DNA of 64,000 bases from Streptomyces sp. NBC_00620 (GTDB lineage Bacteria > Actinomycetota > Actinomycetes > Streptomycetales > Streptomycetaceae). The notes under the pieces were generated by a model. That model was not told the origin of the DNA, did no database searches, and was given only the letters and a program-made list of their open reading frames with translations. The stretch covers positions 1,054,001 to 1,118,000 of the forward strand of contig NZ_JAPENY010000001.1 of assembly GCF_026341825.1 (NCBI RefSeq), read 5' to 3'. The number at the start of each line of letters is the position of its first letter. Positions within the stretch are counted from its first letter, which is position 1. This document shows positions 1 to 8,494 of this stretch, piece by piece. The position numbers and the translations under genes were made by a program.

Positions 1-237
<237 letters not shown>

Positions 238-252
238 CGGGCCTCTGAACTC

Positions 253-286
253 GGCCTCGGCGGACGCATCCCGTTCCGCCGGGGCC
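253..286. terminator. Hairpin terminator between convergent genes
   Basis: Arms 253-264 (GGCCTCGGCGGA) and 275-286 (TCCGCCGGGGCC) pair over 12 bases with one G-T wobble and a 10-base loop. It lies between the stop of the aminopeptidase gene and the stop of the minus-strand TPR gene at 305, so it can serve both. Confidence 0.7.
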
Positions 287-304
287 TGTTCGGTTCCGGG
301 CTCG

Positions 305-1513
305 TCAGTGGTCGCGGGCCCGTTCGGTCAGGCGGCCCATGCGGGTGCGGGCCTTTTCGAGTTGTTCGATGTCGTCGACGGCGGGGCCTTCGCCCGCCAC
401 GAGCTCGGTCCACACCTCGATCAGATCGCGCCCGAGGTTCAGTCCCTGCAAGGGGTCACGGACGGCGCGCCAGGCCGTGGCCGCACTTTGTACGTTGCCG
501 TACGCGGCCTCCAGGTCCCGGTGCCGGCGGAGGACCCTGGCCAGGTCGAGCGACAGGTGGAAGGACCGGACCGCGTCGCCGGCCAAGTAGGCGATGTACG
601 CGGACAGTTCGCGCAGCCGGAGCACCTCGGGGTGCTCCGGGCCCAGCGCCTGCGCCGCCTCTGCAACGGCCCGCTCCGCCATGCCCGCGGCCTCTTCGAT
701 CCTGCCCTCCTTCACGGCCTCGTTGATCCGCGTCAGGGGTTCCGCGAGAAAGGCCGCCTCTCCCGGTGCTTCCGACACCGGCGCCAGTACCGATTCGGCG
801 ACGGCGTCGAAGCCCCGCGGAGGTGTGGGCTTCGGATCCGGCTCCGGCTCGGGGTCCGGCTCCAGACCCAGGCGCATCAGGGACATGGCGGTCTCCCGAG
901 CGGGAGCCTGGCCCGGTGCCGGGCCGAACACACCCGTCGGGGGTGCGGCCACACCGTACGAGGTGTCCCTCGGCTCGGGGCCGGTGGCTGCGGGGGGCCA
1001 CACGGGTTCGGCCGCCGGGGGCCACACCGGTTCGGTCGCCGGGGCGGTGGGCGTCACGGGCACCGAGGGCCTCGGCCTCACCGGCGGTTGTTCATTCTGT
1101 GGCGCCCGTTGCATCTGCCGGGGCTCGGGCGGCTGCGGCTCGAACCGTTGCGGCTCCCCCATGTGGTGGCTCGACCCGTCCACGTACACCTGAATGGGTA
1201 CGACGAAGCCGGTGCGTTCGTCGTGGATCGAGGCGAGGACGGGTTGGCCGATGGAGAGGGCGATGCGGTGGAGGTGGTTGAGGACGGCGTCCTGAACCGT
1301 CTCGCCGGGGGCGGCGACGACCGGCATGCCGCCGACCGTGGCCTCGCCGCCGACCGGGGCGGCTCCCCCGACCGGAGCGGCGCCCCCCGCCGGGGCCGGC
1401 ACCCGTACCTCGATCGGCGTCACCCCGGCGGCCGGGTGCTCCCCGGCGACGGCATCCTGCTCGGCGCGCCGCCGCTTGAGTTCCCGCTTCTGTTCGCGGC
1501 TGAGTCGAGACAT
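305..1513 (-). CDS. TPR-like protein with long Pro/Ala-rich linker, function unknown
   Basis: A 402-residue protein. The start at 1513 (MSRLSREQKREL) is chosen because GAGGG lies just upstream; a longer frame to 1621 would run through a spacer without a ribosome site. The first 30 residues are strongly basic (KRELKRRR). Residues about 40-85 hold repeats of the type GGAAPVGGAAPVGGEA. Residues about 85-145 look like a small folded domain (VQDAVLNHLHRIALSIGQPVL). A long proline-rich linker follows. The last 140 residues are helical repeats of TPR character (AERAVAEAAQALGPEHPEVL, then YLAGDAVRSFHLSLDLARVL). No catalytic motif is seen. A tiny lipoprotein gene ends 7 bases upstream, so the two may be co-translated. 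Confidence 0.75.
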   Translation of the reverse strand: MSRLSREQKRELKRRRAEQDAVAGEHPAAGVTPIEVRVPAPAGGAAPVGGAAPVGGEATVGGMPVVAAPGETVQDAVLNHLHRIALSIGQPVLASIHDERTGFVVPIQVYVDGSSHHMGEPQRFEPQPPEPRQMQRAPQNEQPPVRPRPSVPVTPTAPATEPVWPPAAEPVWPPAATGPEPRDTSYGVAAPPTGVFGPAPGQAPARETAMSLMRLGLEPDPEPEPDPKPTPPRGFDAVAESVLAPVSEAPGEAAFLAEPLTRINEAVKEGRIEEAAGMAERAVAEAAQALGPEHPEVLRLRELSAYIAYLAGDAVRSFHLSLDLARVLRRHRDLEAAYGNVQSAATAWRAVRDPLQGLNLGRDLIEVWTELVAGEGPAVDDIEQLEKARTRMGRLTERARDH

Positions 1514-1520
1514 CGTGCCC

Positions 1521-1685
1521 TCACTCGGGGTGATCGGGGGAGGAAGGGGAGGATGGAGCGGAGAGATCCGAGGGTGACGAACCGGTAGCGCCCACTGACT
1601 CACCCTGGTCCCGCAGACCACAGCCCGTCAACGTGGGCAGTCCCGTGACGGACACGACCCCGGTGGCGATCATCCTCGTACGCAT
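1521..1685 (-). CDS. Small putative lipoprotein (54 aa)
   Basis: The minus-strand frame from ATG 1685 encodes a basic N terminus (MRTRMIATG), a short hydrophobic stretch and a good lipobox LTGC at residues 19-22, then a Ser/Pro-rich tail that stops at 1521. GAGGAGAGGGGCGAGG directly precedes the ATG, a strong ribosome site. The stop lies 7 bases before the start of the TPR gene. If real, it is exported and lipid-anchored with only about 32 residues after the cysteine. It may instead be the decayed front of a larger lipoprotein. No family is recognised. Confidence 0.45.
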   Translation of the reverse strand: MRTRMIATGVVSVTGLPTLTGCGLRDQGESVGATGSSPSDLSAPSSPSSPDHPE

Positions 1686-1837
1686 CCTCGCCCCTCTCCT
1701 CGTCCCGGCCCAGGCCGGGGTGCCGGATCCACGTTCGCACCGACTCCGGCCTTCTGGCCTTCTGACCTTCAGGCCTTCTGACCGAGACTGACGCCGATCA
1801 CCGACCGCATGGTTTCCGTGGCCGCTCGACTGGACTG

Positions 1838-1872
1838 CTACATGCATACGCATATATTGTGCACGCATGTAG
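1838..1872. promoter_or_regulatory. 35-bp palindromic operator upstream of FMN reductase gene
   Basis: Arms of 15 bases (1838-1852 and 1858-1872) match at 12 of 15 positions; the outer eight are perfect (CTACATGC ... GCATGTAG) and the centre is TATAT. It starts 76 bases before the ATG of the reductase gene and probably overlaps its promoter. The size and symmetry fit a dimeric TetR- or MarR-type repressor; no such gene is adjacent. Confidence 0.6.
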
Positions 1873-1914
1873 TCGCGGCAGCCGCCGTTCGCCACGCGCA
1901 CTCCAGGGGGACCC

Positions 1915-2496
1915 ATGACCCGCCAGTTCCTGTTCCTGCTCGGCAGCAGCCGCTCGGACAGCAACACCGAGATGCTGGCCCGCAAGGCCGCCGAGCAGTT
2001 GCCCTCGGAGGTCGGGCAGCGCTGGCTGCGCCTCGCCGAGCATCCGCTGCCGGACTTCCCGGACCTGCGCCACGACAGCGACCATGTCCGGCCGACCGAG
2101 GGCAACACGGGCCTGCTCTTCGACGCGACGCTCGCCGCGACGGACATCGTCATCGCGTCGCCGCTGTACTGGTACTCGGTCTCCTCCCTCACCAAGCGCT
2201 ACCTCGACTACTGGTCGGGCTGGCTGCGCACCCCCGGCGTCGACTTCAAAGCCACGCTGGCGGGGCGCAACCTGTGGGGCGTCACCGTGCTGGCGCACGA
2301 GGAGCAGGAGGTCGCCGATCCGCTGGTCGGCACCCTGAACCACTCGGCCGCGTACATGGGCATGCGCTTCGGTGGCGTCCTGCTCGGCAACGGCAGCAAG
2401 CCCGGTGACGTACTCAATGACACCGAGGCCCTGGCCCGCGCGAAGACGTTCTTCGCGCAGCAGCCGCCGCTCGCGCGGTTCCCGTACGAGAGCTGA
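1915..2496 (+). CDS. NAD(P)H-dependent FMN reductase / flavodoxin-like oxidoreductase
   Basis: 193 residues of the flavodoxin-like NADPH-dependent FMN reductase fold. The N terminus FLFLLGSSRSDSNTEMLARK matches the phosphate-binding loop (GSxRxxSNT) that holds FMN. The segment IVIASPLYWYSVSSLTKRYL is the usual SPxYWYSxSxxxKxxLD block of the family. CAGGGGG lies before the ATG. These soluble enzymes pass electrons from NAD(P)H to flavin, quinones or azo/nitro compounds; the substrate here cannot be told. The strong palindrome upstream suggests induction by a small molecule. Its end lies 17 bases from the end of the convergent permease gene. Confidence 0.82.
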   Translation: MTRQFLFLLGSSRSDSNTEMLARKAAEQLPSEVGQRWLRLAEHPLPDFPDLRHDSDHVRPTEGNTGLLFDATLAATDIVIASPLYWYSVSSLTKRYLDYWSGWLRTPGVDFKATLAGRNLWGVTVLAHEEQEVADPLVGTLNHSAAYMGMRFGGVLLGNGSKPGDVLNDTEALARAKTFFAQQPPLARFPYES

Positions 2497-2513
2497 GTGG
2501 GGCAGGCCGGGCC

Positions 2514-3404
2514 TCAGGCCGTGATGTCCTTCGTCGTGAACCGCGCCCAGGCCGCCGACCCGAACACCGCCGCGTACAGGGCCTGCAGGCCGAGGTTGCG
2601 GACCAGGTCGTCCCAGTACACCGGGTCGCGCATGAGGTCGGCGAAGGACAGCCAGTAGTGGGAGAAGAAGTACGGCTGGAGCGCGTGGAGTTGGGGGATC
2701 TGGTCGAGGATCTGGATGGTGATGAGGAGTCCGACGGTCGTCGCCATCGCCGCGATGCCGCTGCCGGTCAGTGTCGAGATGAACAGGCCGAGCGCCGCGA
2801 CGCCGATCAGTGACGCGGCGACGACCAGCGCGATGAGCAGGGCTCTGCCGAGTCCCTCCGCGAAGCTGATCCGGGTCCCGGAGATCGTCGTCAGCTCGCC
2901 GAGTGGGAACAGCAGAGCGCCCATCGCGAGCGCCGAGGTCGCCACTACGAGGGTCGCGACCAGGCAGAACGTCATGGTGGTCGCGTACTTGGTGAGGAGG
3001 AGGCGGGTGCGGCCCGCGGGTGCGACCAGGAGGTAGCGCAGGGTCCCGGCGTTCGCCTCGCCCGCGATCGCGTCGCCTGCGATGACGCCGATCGCCATCG
3101 GCAGGAAGAAGGGGAGCGTCGCGGCGAGCGCCGTGAACACCAGGAACAGGCCGTTGTTGGTGATCTGCGAGATGAACGCCGGCCCACCGCCGCCGCCTTC
3201 GCCGCCCCCGGATCCGTCGCCCGTCTCGATCTTGATGGCGATACCGATGAGGACGGGCACCGCCGCGAGCACGCCGAGCAGCGCGATGGTCCGCCACCGC
3301 CGGAAGGTGGTGACCAGCTCGCTGCGGAACAGTCCGAACGTCCACAGCGGACTGGGGGCGCGCGGCGCCTGAACGTCTATGTTCACGACCTCAGCCCGCG
3401 ACAT
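2514..3404 (-). CDS. ABC-2 type transporter permease
   Basis: 296 residues. A cytoplasmic N terminus is followed by about six hydrophobic segments: IALLGVLAAVPVLIGIAI near residue 40, then stretches such as FLVFTALAATLPFFLPMAIG, MTFCLVATLVVATSALAMG and LLIALVVAASLIGVAALGLF. This is the layout of ABC-2 family permeases that work with CcmA-type ATPases. A Gly/Glu-rich loop (GDGSGGGEGGGGG) lies after the first membrane segment, presumably outside the cell. The start at 3404 overlaps the end of the ATPase gene by 14 bases, so the two are coupled. The substrate is unknown. Confidence 0.85.
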   Translation of the reverse strand: MSRAEVVNIDVQAPRAPSPLWTFGLFRSELVTTFRRWRTIALLGVLAAVPVLIGIAIKIETGDGSGGGEGGGGGPAFISQITNNGLFLVFTALAATLPFFLPMAIGVIAGDAIAGEANAGTLRYLLVAPAGRTRLLLTKYATTMTFCLVATLVVATSALAMGALLFPLGELTTISGTRISFAEGLGRALLIALVVAASLIGVAALGLFISTLTGSGIAAMATTVGLLITIQILDQIPQLHALQPYFFSHYWLSFADLMRDPVYWDDLVRNLGLQALYAAVFGSAAWARFTTKDITA

Positions 3405-4416
3405 CGAAGCCCTCCCCCGTCAGCGCCACGAACGCGTCCTCCAGCGAGGCCCGTTCGACCCCGAAGCCGCGGACCCGGACGCCCGCCGTGACCAACGCGG
3501 CGTTCAGCTCGGCGAGTTCGCGGTCCGGAGGCTCGGCGGTCACCCCTGTGTCCGTCACGACGAGATCTCCGACTCCTTGTTCCTTCAGTACGCGCGCCGC
3601 GTCCGCCGGGTCGGGAGTCGTCACGACGAGACGTCCGCGCGCACCCGCCGCGAGGTCCGCCACCGCGCCCTGGGTGATGAGCCGGCCCTGCGCCATCACG
3701 GCCGCGTGGGTGCACACCTGCTCGATCTCGTCGAGCAGGTGCGAGGAGAGGAAGACGGTCGTGCCGTCCGAGGCCAACTCCCTTATCAGGGAACGGATTT
3801 CGCGCATGCCCTGCGGATCGAGGCCGTTGGTCGGTTCGTCCAGGACGAGCAGGCGGCGGGGCTGGAGCAGCGCGGCCGCGAGCCCGAGCCGCTGCTTCAT
3901 GCCGAGTGAGTACGCCTTCGCCTTCTTGCCCGCGGCGGCGGCGAGTCCGACCCGGTCGAGGGTGGCCGCGACGCGTGTACGCCGGGTGCGCGGGTCGGCG
4001 GTCGGGTCTGCGGCGTCGTACCGGAGGAGGTTGTCGCGCCCGGAGAGGAAGCCGTACAGCGCGGGGCCCTCGATGAGTGCGCCGACGTGCGGGAGCACGG
4101 CGCGGGTGGCCCGGGGCATGGGCTGCCCCAGGACGCGCGCCGTGCCCGAGGTGGGCTCGATCAGGCCCATCAGCATGCGGATGGTGGTGGTCTTGCCCGA
4201 GCCGTTCGGCCCCAGGAAGCCGAAGACGCTGCCCGCCGGGACGGTCAGGTCCAGGCCGTCGACGGCGAGCTGTCCGCCGCGGAAGCGCTTGGTGAGCGCA
4301 CGGGTGACGATCACGGTGTCGGCGTCGGCTTCCTCAACCGTGTTCGCCGCGACCGTGTTCGCCGCTCCTCCCGTGTCGCCCACCGGGTCGGGCTCCGCGG
4401 TGGACAGTTCCTCCAT
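3391..4416 (-). CDS. ABC transporter ATP-binding protein
   Basis: 341 residues. The start at 4416 (MEELSTAEP) has GAGGGAG seven bases upstream; a longer frame to 4530 lacks one. Visible motifs are Walker A GPNGSGKTT, a signature segment YSLGMKQRLGLAAAL in place of canonical LSGGQ, Walker B LLVLDEPTNGLDP and the switch histidine in SSHLLDEIEQV. The C-terminal 70 residues form the extra domain typical of this ABC-2 exporter class. It powers the permease encoded just downstream. The LolA-like gene lies 64 bases upstream in the same direction, so the three may form one unit. Confidence 0.93.
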   Translation of the reverse strand: MEELSTAEPDPVGDTGGAANTVAANTVEEADADTVIVTRALTKRFRGGQLAVDGLDLTVPAGSVFGFLGPNGSGKTTTIRMLMGLIEPTSGTARVLGQPMPRATRAVLPHVGALIEGPALYGFLSGRDNLLRYDAADPTADPRTRRTRVAATLDRVGLAAAAGKKAKAYSLGMKQRLGLAAALLQPRRLLVLDEPTNGLDPQGMREIRSLIRELASDGTTVFLSSHLLDEIEQVCTHAAVMAQGRLITQGAVADLAAGARGRLVVTTPDPADAARVLKEQGVGDLVVTDTGVTAEPPDRELAELNAALVTAGVRVRGFGVERASLEDAFVALTGEGFDVAG

Positions 4417-4480
4417 GGGCTCCCTCAATCTCGATTCGCCGCGCGCGTACGGGACTTCGCGCGACGCGTCCCTACGAGTC

Positions 4481-5692
4481 CTACTGGGCCGCGTTGGCCG
4501 CCTTGACCAGCGCGTCCTTGGTGACGGCACCCGCGTACACCTTGCCGTCGTCCGTGATCAGCGCGTTGACCAGGCGGGTCGAGAAGACCGTGCCCGAGCC
4601 GAACTTACCGCTGACCTGGTCGCCGAGGGAGTTCAGGAATCCATCGACGTCGCTGTTGCCGGAGGAGCCGGACGGTACGCCCTCGCCGCCGGTGTCGAAC
4701 TCGGCGATGGCGTTCCAGCCCTCGCCGATGGTCTTGAGCCCGTCGAGTCCGTCGAGTCCCGCGCCCAGGTCCTCGTCGGACTTCTGGGAGGACTCCGGCG
4801 CCTGCACCTCGTCGCCCTCGGTGACCTTCGCACCCTTGGGCGGGGTGAAGTCGAAGGTCGACGCGGCCGGCTTGGAGAAGTCGACCTTGGTGAAGCCCGC
4901 GTCCACGACGGCCGCGCCGCCGCTCGCCGGGGTGAGCGTGAACTTCAGCGGCAGCCCCGTCTTCGAGTCGACCGCGATGGTGATCGCGCCGACCGTGGAG
5001 CCGGACTGCTTGGGCTTGATGAGCAGCTTGTACGCGTCTCGGCCCGCGACCTGCGCGGTGCCGTCGACGGTCACGGAGGTGGTGTCGTCGACGGCCTTGA
5101 GGGCCTCGTCGGCGAGCTCCTTGGGAGTGGCCGGGACGTCCTCCTGCTCCTTCTGCGCCCCGGACTTGGAGGTGGTCGCGTGGTAGACCTCGTTCGACTC
5201 GCTGTCGTAGCCCCACACGTCCGTGCCGTTGTGGATGAGGCTGTACTCGGCGGCGCTGTCCAGGAGGGAGATCTTGGACTTGTCCGGGCCGTCGGCCGCG
5301 ATCCGCAGGGTGTGCGTGCCGGAGGCCAGCTCCATGAGCTTGGACGACGGATCGGCGGACGAACCGCCGTCGGGGCCCTGTACGGCGCCGGAAGCGAAGC
5401 TGCTCTCCAGGCCGCCGAGGTCGGGCAGCCCCAGGTCGGTGCTGATCTTGACGGTGCCGGACAGCTGCTCGACGTCCGACTTGGCGATCTTCTCGATGAG
5501 CTGCTGGGCGCTGATCTTCGGCAGATCGGGGTCACCGGAGTCGGCGAGCGCCGGGACCAGGCCGATGGTCGCCGCCGCCACGCCCATCACCGCGACCGGG
5601 ACGACGTAACGCGCCGCCTTCCGCCGGCCTGCGCGCACATCCTCGGCCTCGCCGGCGTTCGTGCTGCTGTCGTCGGATTCGTACGGTGCCAT
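4481..5692 (-). CDS. Membrane-anchored LolA-like (lipoprotein carrier fold) protein
   Basis: 403 residues. Residues 1-25 are polar; residues about 27-50 (YVVPVAVMGVAAATIGLVPA) form an uncleaved or cleavable membrane anchor, so the bulk is outside the membrane. Segments such as EQLSGTVKISTDLGLP, LRIAADGPDKSKISLLD, DVWGYDSESNEVYHA and KLLIKPKQSGSTVGAITIAV fit the half-barrel of LolA/RseB-like proteins, which bind lipids or lipoproteins. In Streptomyces such proteins are annotated as LolA-family or sigma-E sensor regulators. Pairing with an ABC exporter (4416-2514) is suggestive, but an actual lipoprotein-sorting role is inference. A GTCGTAxxG-free weak ribosome site (AGGTAA) precedes the ATG. 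Confidence 0.75.
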   Translation of the reverse strand: MAPYESDDSSTNAGEAEDVRAGRRKAARYVVPVAVMGVAAATIGLVPALADSGDPDLPKISAQQLIEKIAKSDVEQLSGTVKISTDLGLPDLGGLESSFASGAVQGPDGGSSADPSSKLMELASGTHTLRIAADGPDKSKISLLDSAAEYSLIHNGTDVWGYDSESNEVYHATTSKSGAQKEQEDVPATPKELADEALKAVDDTTSVTVDGTAQVAGRDAYKLLIKPKQSGSTVGAITIAVDSKTGLPLKFTLTPASGGAAVVDAGFTKVDFSKPAASTFDFTPPKGAKVTEGDEVQAPESSQKSDEDLGAGLDGLDGLKTIGEGWNAIAEFDTGGEGVPSGSSGNSDVDGFLNSLGDQVSGKFGSGTVFSTRLVNALITDDGKVYAGAVTKDALVKAANAAQ

Positions 5693-5758
5693 GTGTGCCT
5701 TACCTCCGTCGTCGGCGGCGGCTCGTCGTCCTGCACTGGTCCACTCTTAGCCGCCATT

Positions 5759-5776
5759 CTCACCCGAACCGGTGAG
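5759..5776. promoter_or_regulatory. Small palindrome upstream of LolA-like gene
   Basis: CTCACC and GGTGAG (5759-5764, 5771-5776) form a perfect 6-bp inverted repeat about 70 bases before the ATG at 5692, where a promoter is expected. It could be an operator; the arms are short enough to be chance. Confidence 0.25.
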
Positions 5777-5863
5777 GAGTGGTGTTCTCAATCTGACCAA
5801 ATCGGCAAGAGAGAAGCGTCAGACCCCGGACTCAACTCCACGTACTCCTGCGGTATGACGTCA

Positions 5864-5913
5864 CGAGGTGGCGCCTCCCCCAACCCGTAGGGGTCGGAGG
5901 AGGCGCCACCTCG
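5864..5913 (-). terminator. Strong hairpin terminator after CHRD gene
   Basis: Arms 5864-5878 and 5899-5913 are perfectly complementary over 15 bases (CGAGGTGGCGCCTCC), with a 20-base loop. It begins 12 bases after the stop of the CHRD gene in the direction of transcription. Confidence 0.85.
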
Positions 5914-5925
5914 TCGGTCGGGCCG

Positions 5926-6930
5926 TCAGCGCTGCACGAACACGTAATCGGCCTGGTAGGGCACGCCCACGATGGCGCCAGGCGAGCAGGAGCCGGCCGG
6001 GGCGACTCCGCCCACGGTGTTGAGGCGCAGGATCTCCTGCGTACCGGCCAGCAGACCGCGGTGCTTGCCGGACTGGGTGGCCTTGAGGTCGAGCTCGGGG
6101 ATGTTCTTGTCGCCGTTCGGGGTCTTGCTGATCACGGCGCCGGTGACCGCGCTGCGGTCGGGCGCGATCCACTGCGGGGTTCCGGAGTTGGGCTTCACGA
6201 ACGAGTGTGCGATGTTGCCGCCCAGTACGGCCGAGACATCACGCTGGGCGAAGGCGTACCCGCCGCCCTCGACCGCCTTGCACTCGTAGATCTGCTTGCC
6301 CTTGACGACGGACGCCTGGAAGTTCTTCAGGGCGTTGCGGAAGTCGAAGGATCCGGTGACCTTGTGGAGCTGGCCGCGGACGGCGCCGCCCGGGAACTCG
6401 GCGGTGTGCAGATTGGCGTAGAAGGCGCCCGGGTCGCTCTTCAACTGATCGAGGAGGGCGGTGTCCTTGACCGTCACGGTCCCGGTGACGGTGCGGCCCT
6501 TGCTCTTGGCCAGCAGCTTGGTGAAGTCGACCTTGACGCCGCCGTTGGTGCCCTTGGCACCCTGATGGATGTGCAGCAGGGTCGGCTTGCCGGTGCCGCG
6601 CCACTTCACGGCGACGGATACCTTGCTGCCCTCGACCTTGACGAACTCCAGGGCCGCGCCGTCCTTGTCGCCGACGGCGGGGCCGCCCGGGACGGGGACC
6701 TCGTTGGCGCCGTTGAGGCTGGTGGCGAGGATGGTGCCGCCCTTGCCGCCAAGGACTCCGCTCTGCACGGCGATGGTCTGGTCGCCGTGCCCGGCGTGGC
6801 TCTTGTTGTCGCTTCCGCCGGCGGCGACCGCCGGGATGACGGCGGCGGCGACTCCGGCCGCGGTGGCCACCGCGACACCGGTCAGGATCAGGCTCTTGCG
6901 ACGCGTCGTGAACGTGGCGTTCGATCCCAT
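5926..6930 (-). CDS. Secreted CHRD plus DUF3455 domain protein
   Basis: 334 residues from ATG 6930, with GGGGAG upstream. A signal peptide is clear (RRKSLILTGVAVATAAGVAA ... AVAAGG). Residues about 55-175 are a CHRD domain: LNGANEVPVPGGPAVGDKDG opens it, and LLHIHQGAKGTNGGVKVDF and FYANLHTAEFPGGAVRGQL are its hallmark blocks. Residues about 180-334 are a DUF3455-type domain (YECKAVEGGGYAFAQRDVSA, then PQWIAPDRSAVTGAVI). CHRD was named from chordin; its job in bacteria is not established. The fusion suggests an extracellular structural or binding protein. A Crp-like site lies about 95 bases upstream. Confidence 0.82.
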   Translation of the reverse strand: MGSNATFTTRRKSLILTGVAVATAAGVAAAVIPAVAAGGSDNKSHAGHGDQTIAVQSGVLGGKGGTILATSLNGANEVPVPGGPAVGDKDGAALEFVKVEGSKVSVAVKWRGTGKPTLLHIHQGAKGTNGGVKVDFTKLLAKSKGRTVTGTVTVKDTALLDQLKSDPGAFYANLHTAEFPGGAVRGQLHKVTGSFDFRNALKNFQASVVKGKQIYECKAVEGGGYAFAQRDVSAVLGGNIAHSFVKPNSGTPQWIAPDRSAVTGAVISKTPNGDKNIPELDLKATQSGKHRGLLAGTQEILRLNTVGGVAPAGSCSPGAIVGVPYQADYVFVQR

Positions 6931-7025
6931 GATTCTGTTTTCTCCCCGTATCTCAGCTGACGCCCCCTGCGTCAGCTTCTGGGAGGACATACGGACTCGA
7001 TCTCAGACTGGACTCAATCCAAGTA

Positions 7026-7041
7026 TGTGACGTACGCCACA
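7026..7041. promoter_or_regulatory. Crp-like site upstream of CHRD gene
   Basis: TGTGACGTACGCCACA fits the actinomycete Crp pattern GTG-N6-GNCAC and differs from TGTGA-N6-TCACA at one base. It lies 96 bases before the start at 6930 and 62 bases past the end of the polyprenyl synthase gene. Confidence 0.45.
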
Positions 7042-7064
7042 ACAAGTCCGGCGGGTTCCCGGGG

Positions 7065-7097
7065 GCTACGGGGCTACGGGGCTACGGGGCTACGGGG
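7065..7097. repeat. Tandem 8-bp repeat, four copies
   Basis: CTACGGGG is repeated four times without change from 7066 to 7097, ending 6 bases before the stop of the polyprenyl synthase gene at 7103. Copy number may vary between strains by slippage. Confidence 0.85.
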
Positions 7098-7102
7098 GCA
7101 GG

Positions 7103-8113
7103 TCACCCCGCCCGGTGCACCACCAGGTCGCACAGCTCGACCAGCGCGGCCTTCGCGTCGCACTCCGGCAACGGAGCCAGCGCGGCCCGCGCGTCCTCCG
7201 CGTACCGAACGGTGTCCCTGCGCGCCTGCTCAAGAGCCGGGTGCTCCCGCAGCCGGGCCAGCGCCTCGGCGTGCCGGGCGTCGTCCGTCATGTCGGAGTC
7301 CAGCAGCTCGCACAGCGCGATGTCCTCGGCGAGACCGAGCCGTGCCACCCGCTCACGCAGGCGCAGCACCGGCATCGTGGGAATCCCCTCGCGGAGATCC
7401 GTCCCGGGCGTCTTACCCGACTCGTGCGAGTCGGACGCGATGTCCAGCACATCGTCCGCGAGCTGGAAGGCGACGCCCAGCCGCTCCCCGTACTGGGTCA
7501 GCACGTCCACGACGGTCTCGTCGGCCCCGGACATCATCGCGCCGAACCGGCACGCGACGGCGACCAGGGAGCCGGTCTTACCGCTCAGCACATCGAGGTA
7601 GTGGTCGACCGGGTCACGCCCGTCGCGCGGCCCCGCGGTCTCCAGGATCTGTCCGGTGACGAGCCGTTCGAACGCCTCCGCCTGGATCCGCACGGCGTCG
7701 GGACCGAGGTCCGCCAGGATGTAGGAGGCGCGCGCGAAGAGGAAGTCGCCGGTGAGGACGGCCACCGAGTTGCCCCAGCGGGTGTTGGCGCTGGGCACCC
7801 CGCGCCGTACGTCCGCCTCGTCCATGACGTCGTCGTGGTACAGCGTGGCGAGATGCGTCAGCTCGACGACCACGGCCGAGGGCACGACACCCGGCGCGTA
7901 GGGATCGCCGAACTGCGAGGCGAGCGTCACGAGCAGCGGCCTGAACCGCTTTCCACCCGCACGCACGAGGTGCTGGGCGGCTTCCGTGATGAAGGGGACC
8001 TCGCTCTTGGTGGCTTCGAGCAAACCCTCCTCGACAGCCGCCAATCCGGCCTGGACATCGGCTTCGAGAGCCTGGTCCCGCACGCTCAGCCCGAACGGCC
8101 CGACGACGGTCAC
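7103..8113 (-). CDS. Long-chain polyprenyl diphosphate synthase (menaquinone side chain)
   Basis: 336 residues from GTG 8113, with AGGAGA upstream. The first aspartate-rich motif is DDVMD at residues 94-98 (YHDDVMDEADVRRG), the second DDVLD at 220-224 (FQLADDVLDIASD), and GKRFRPLL near residue 54 binds the diphosphate. These mark an all-trans polyprenyl synthase that adds isopentenyl units to an allylic diphosphate. Small residues before the first motif (THLATLYHDD) fit a long product. Given complex I, menG, mqnC and a tail reductase in the same window, supplying the menaquinone tail is the likely role. The upstream gene is divergent. Confidence 0.9.
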   Translation of the reverse strand: MTVVGPFGLSVRDQALEADVQAGLAAVEEGLLEATKSEVPFITEAAQHLVRAGGKRFRPLLVTLASQFGDPYAPGVVPSAVVVELTHLATLYHDDVMDEADVRRGVPSANTRWGNSVAVLTGDFLFARASYILADLGPDAVRIQAEAFERLVTGQILETAGPRDGRDPVDHYLDVLSGKTGSLVAVACRFGAMMSGADETVVDVLTQYGERLGVAFQLADDVLDIASDSHESGKTPGTDLREGIPTMPVLRLRERVARLGLAEDIALCELLDSDMTDDARHAEALARLREHPALEQARRDTVRYAEDARAALAPLPECDAKAALVELCDLVVHRAG

Positions 8114-8494
8114 GAGAGGTTCTCCTGTCTGCTGACGATCACATGGCGAACTCGGTCGATCATTCGGTCGGTGACGCGGTTTGTCGATGTGTCGCTGCCA
8201 TCACTCAAGTCAGCGTATCCGGTCACGTTTCGATCACCACGAGCGCCCACCGTCCCTGTAGCCGACTTCCCTCACGAGTTCCCCCGGGCGGGAGGGACGG
8301 GGCGCAGCCCGGGCGGTATCCGATCACGAGAGGTATGTTCTTGATCAACTAATACGAGCCGATATCCGCCTACTTGCCACACTCCGCAGTGACCCGCAGC
8401 GTCCCCGGCGCGCGCCGTCACCCCGTGCCCCGCAGCGTGCCCAACGCCCCCGTCACCCCGTGCCCCGCAGCGACCAGCAAGGAGACCGGCCGCC
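8114..8494. other. Divergent intergenic region, 381 bp
   Basis: This holds the promoters of the polyprenyl synthase gene (leftward) and the peptide transporter gene (rightward). It includes a 7-bp inverted repeat around 8284-8316 (CCCGGGC / GCCCGGG) and a direct 23-bp repeat at 8415-8472. No coding frame with a ribosome site was found. Confidence 0.5.
8415..8472. repeat. Direct 23-bp repeat before the peptide transporter gene
   Basis: Two perfect 23-base copies, 8415-8437 and 8450-8472, each CCGTCACCCCGTGCCCCGCA followed by GCG, are separated by 12 bases. The second copy ends 7 bases before the AAGGAGA ribosome site of the gene at 8495, so the repeats lie in the 5' leader. Confidence 0.85.

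Noticed and set aside
308..1588. Long plus-strand frame opposite the TPR gene
   Set aside because: It is a shadow caused by G/C-ending codons; the minus-strand protein has a start signal and helical repeats, the plus frame has neither.
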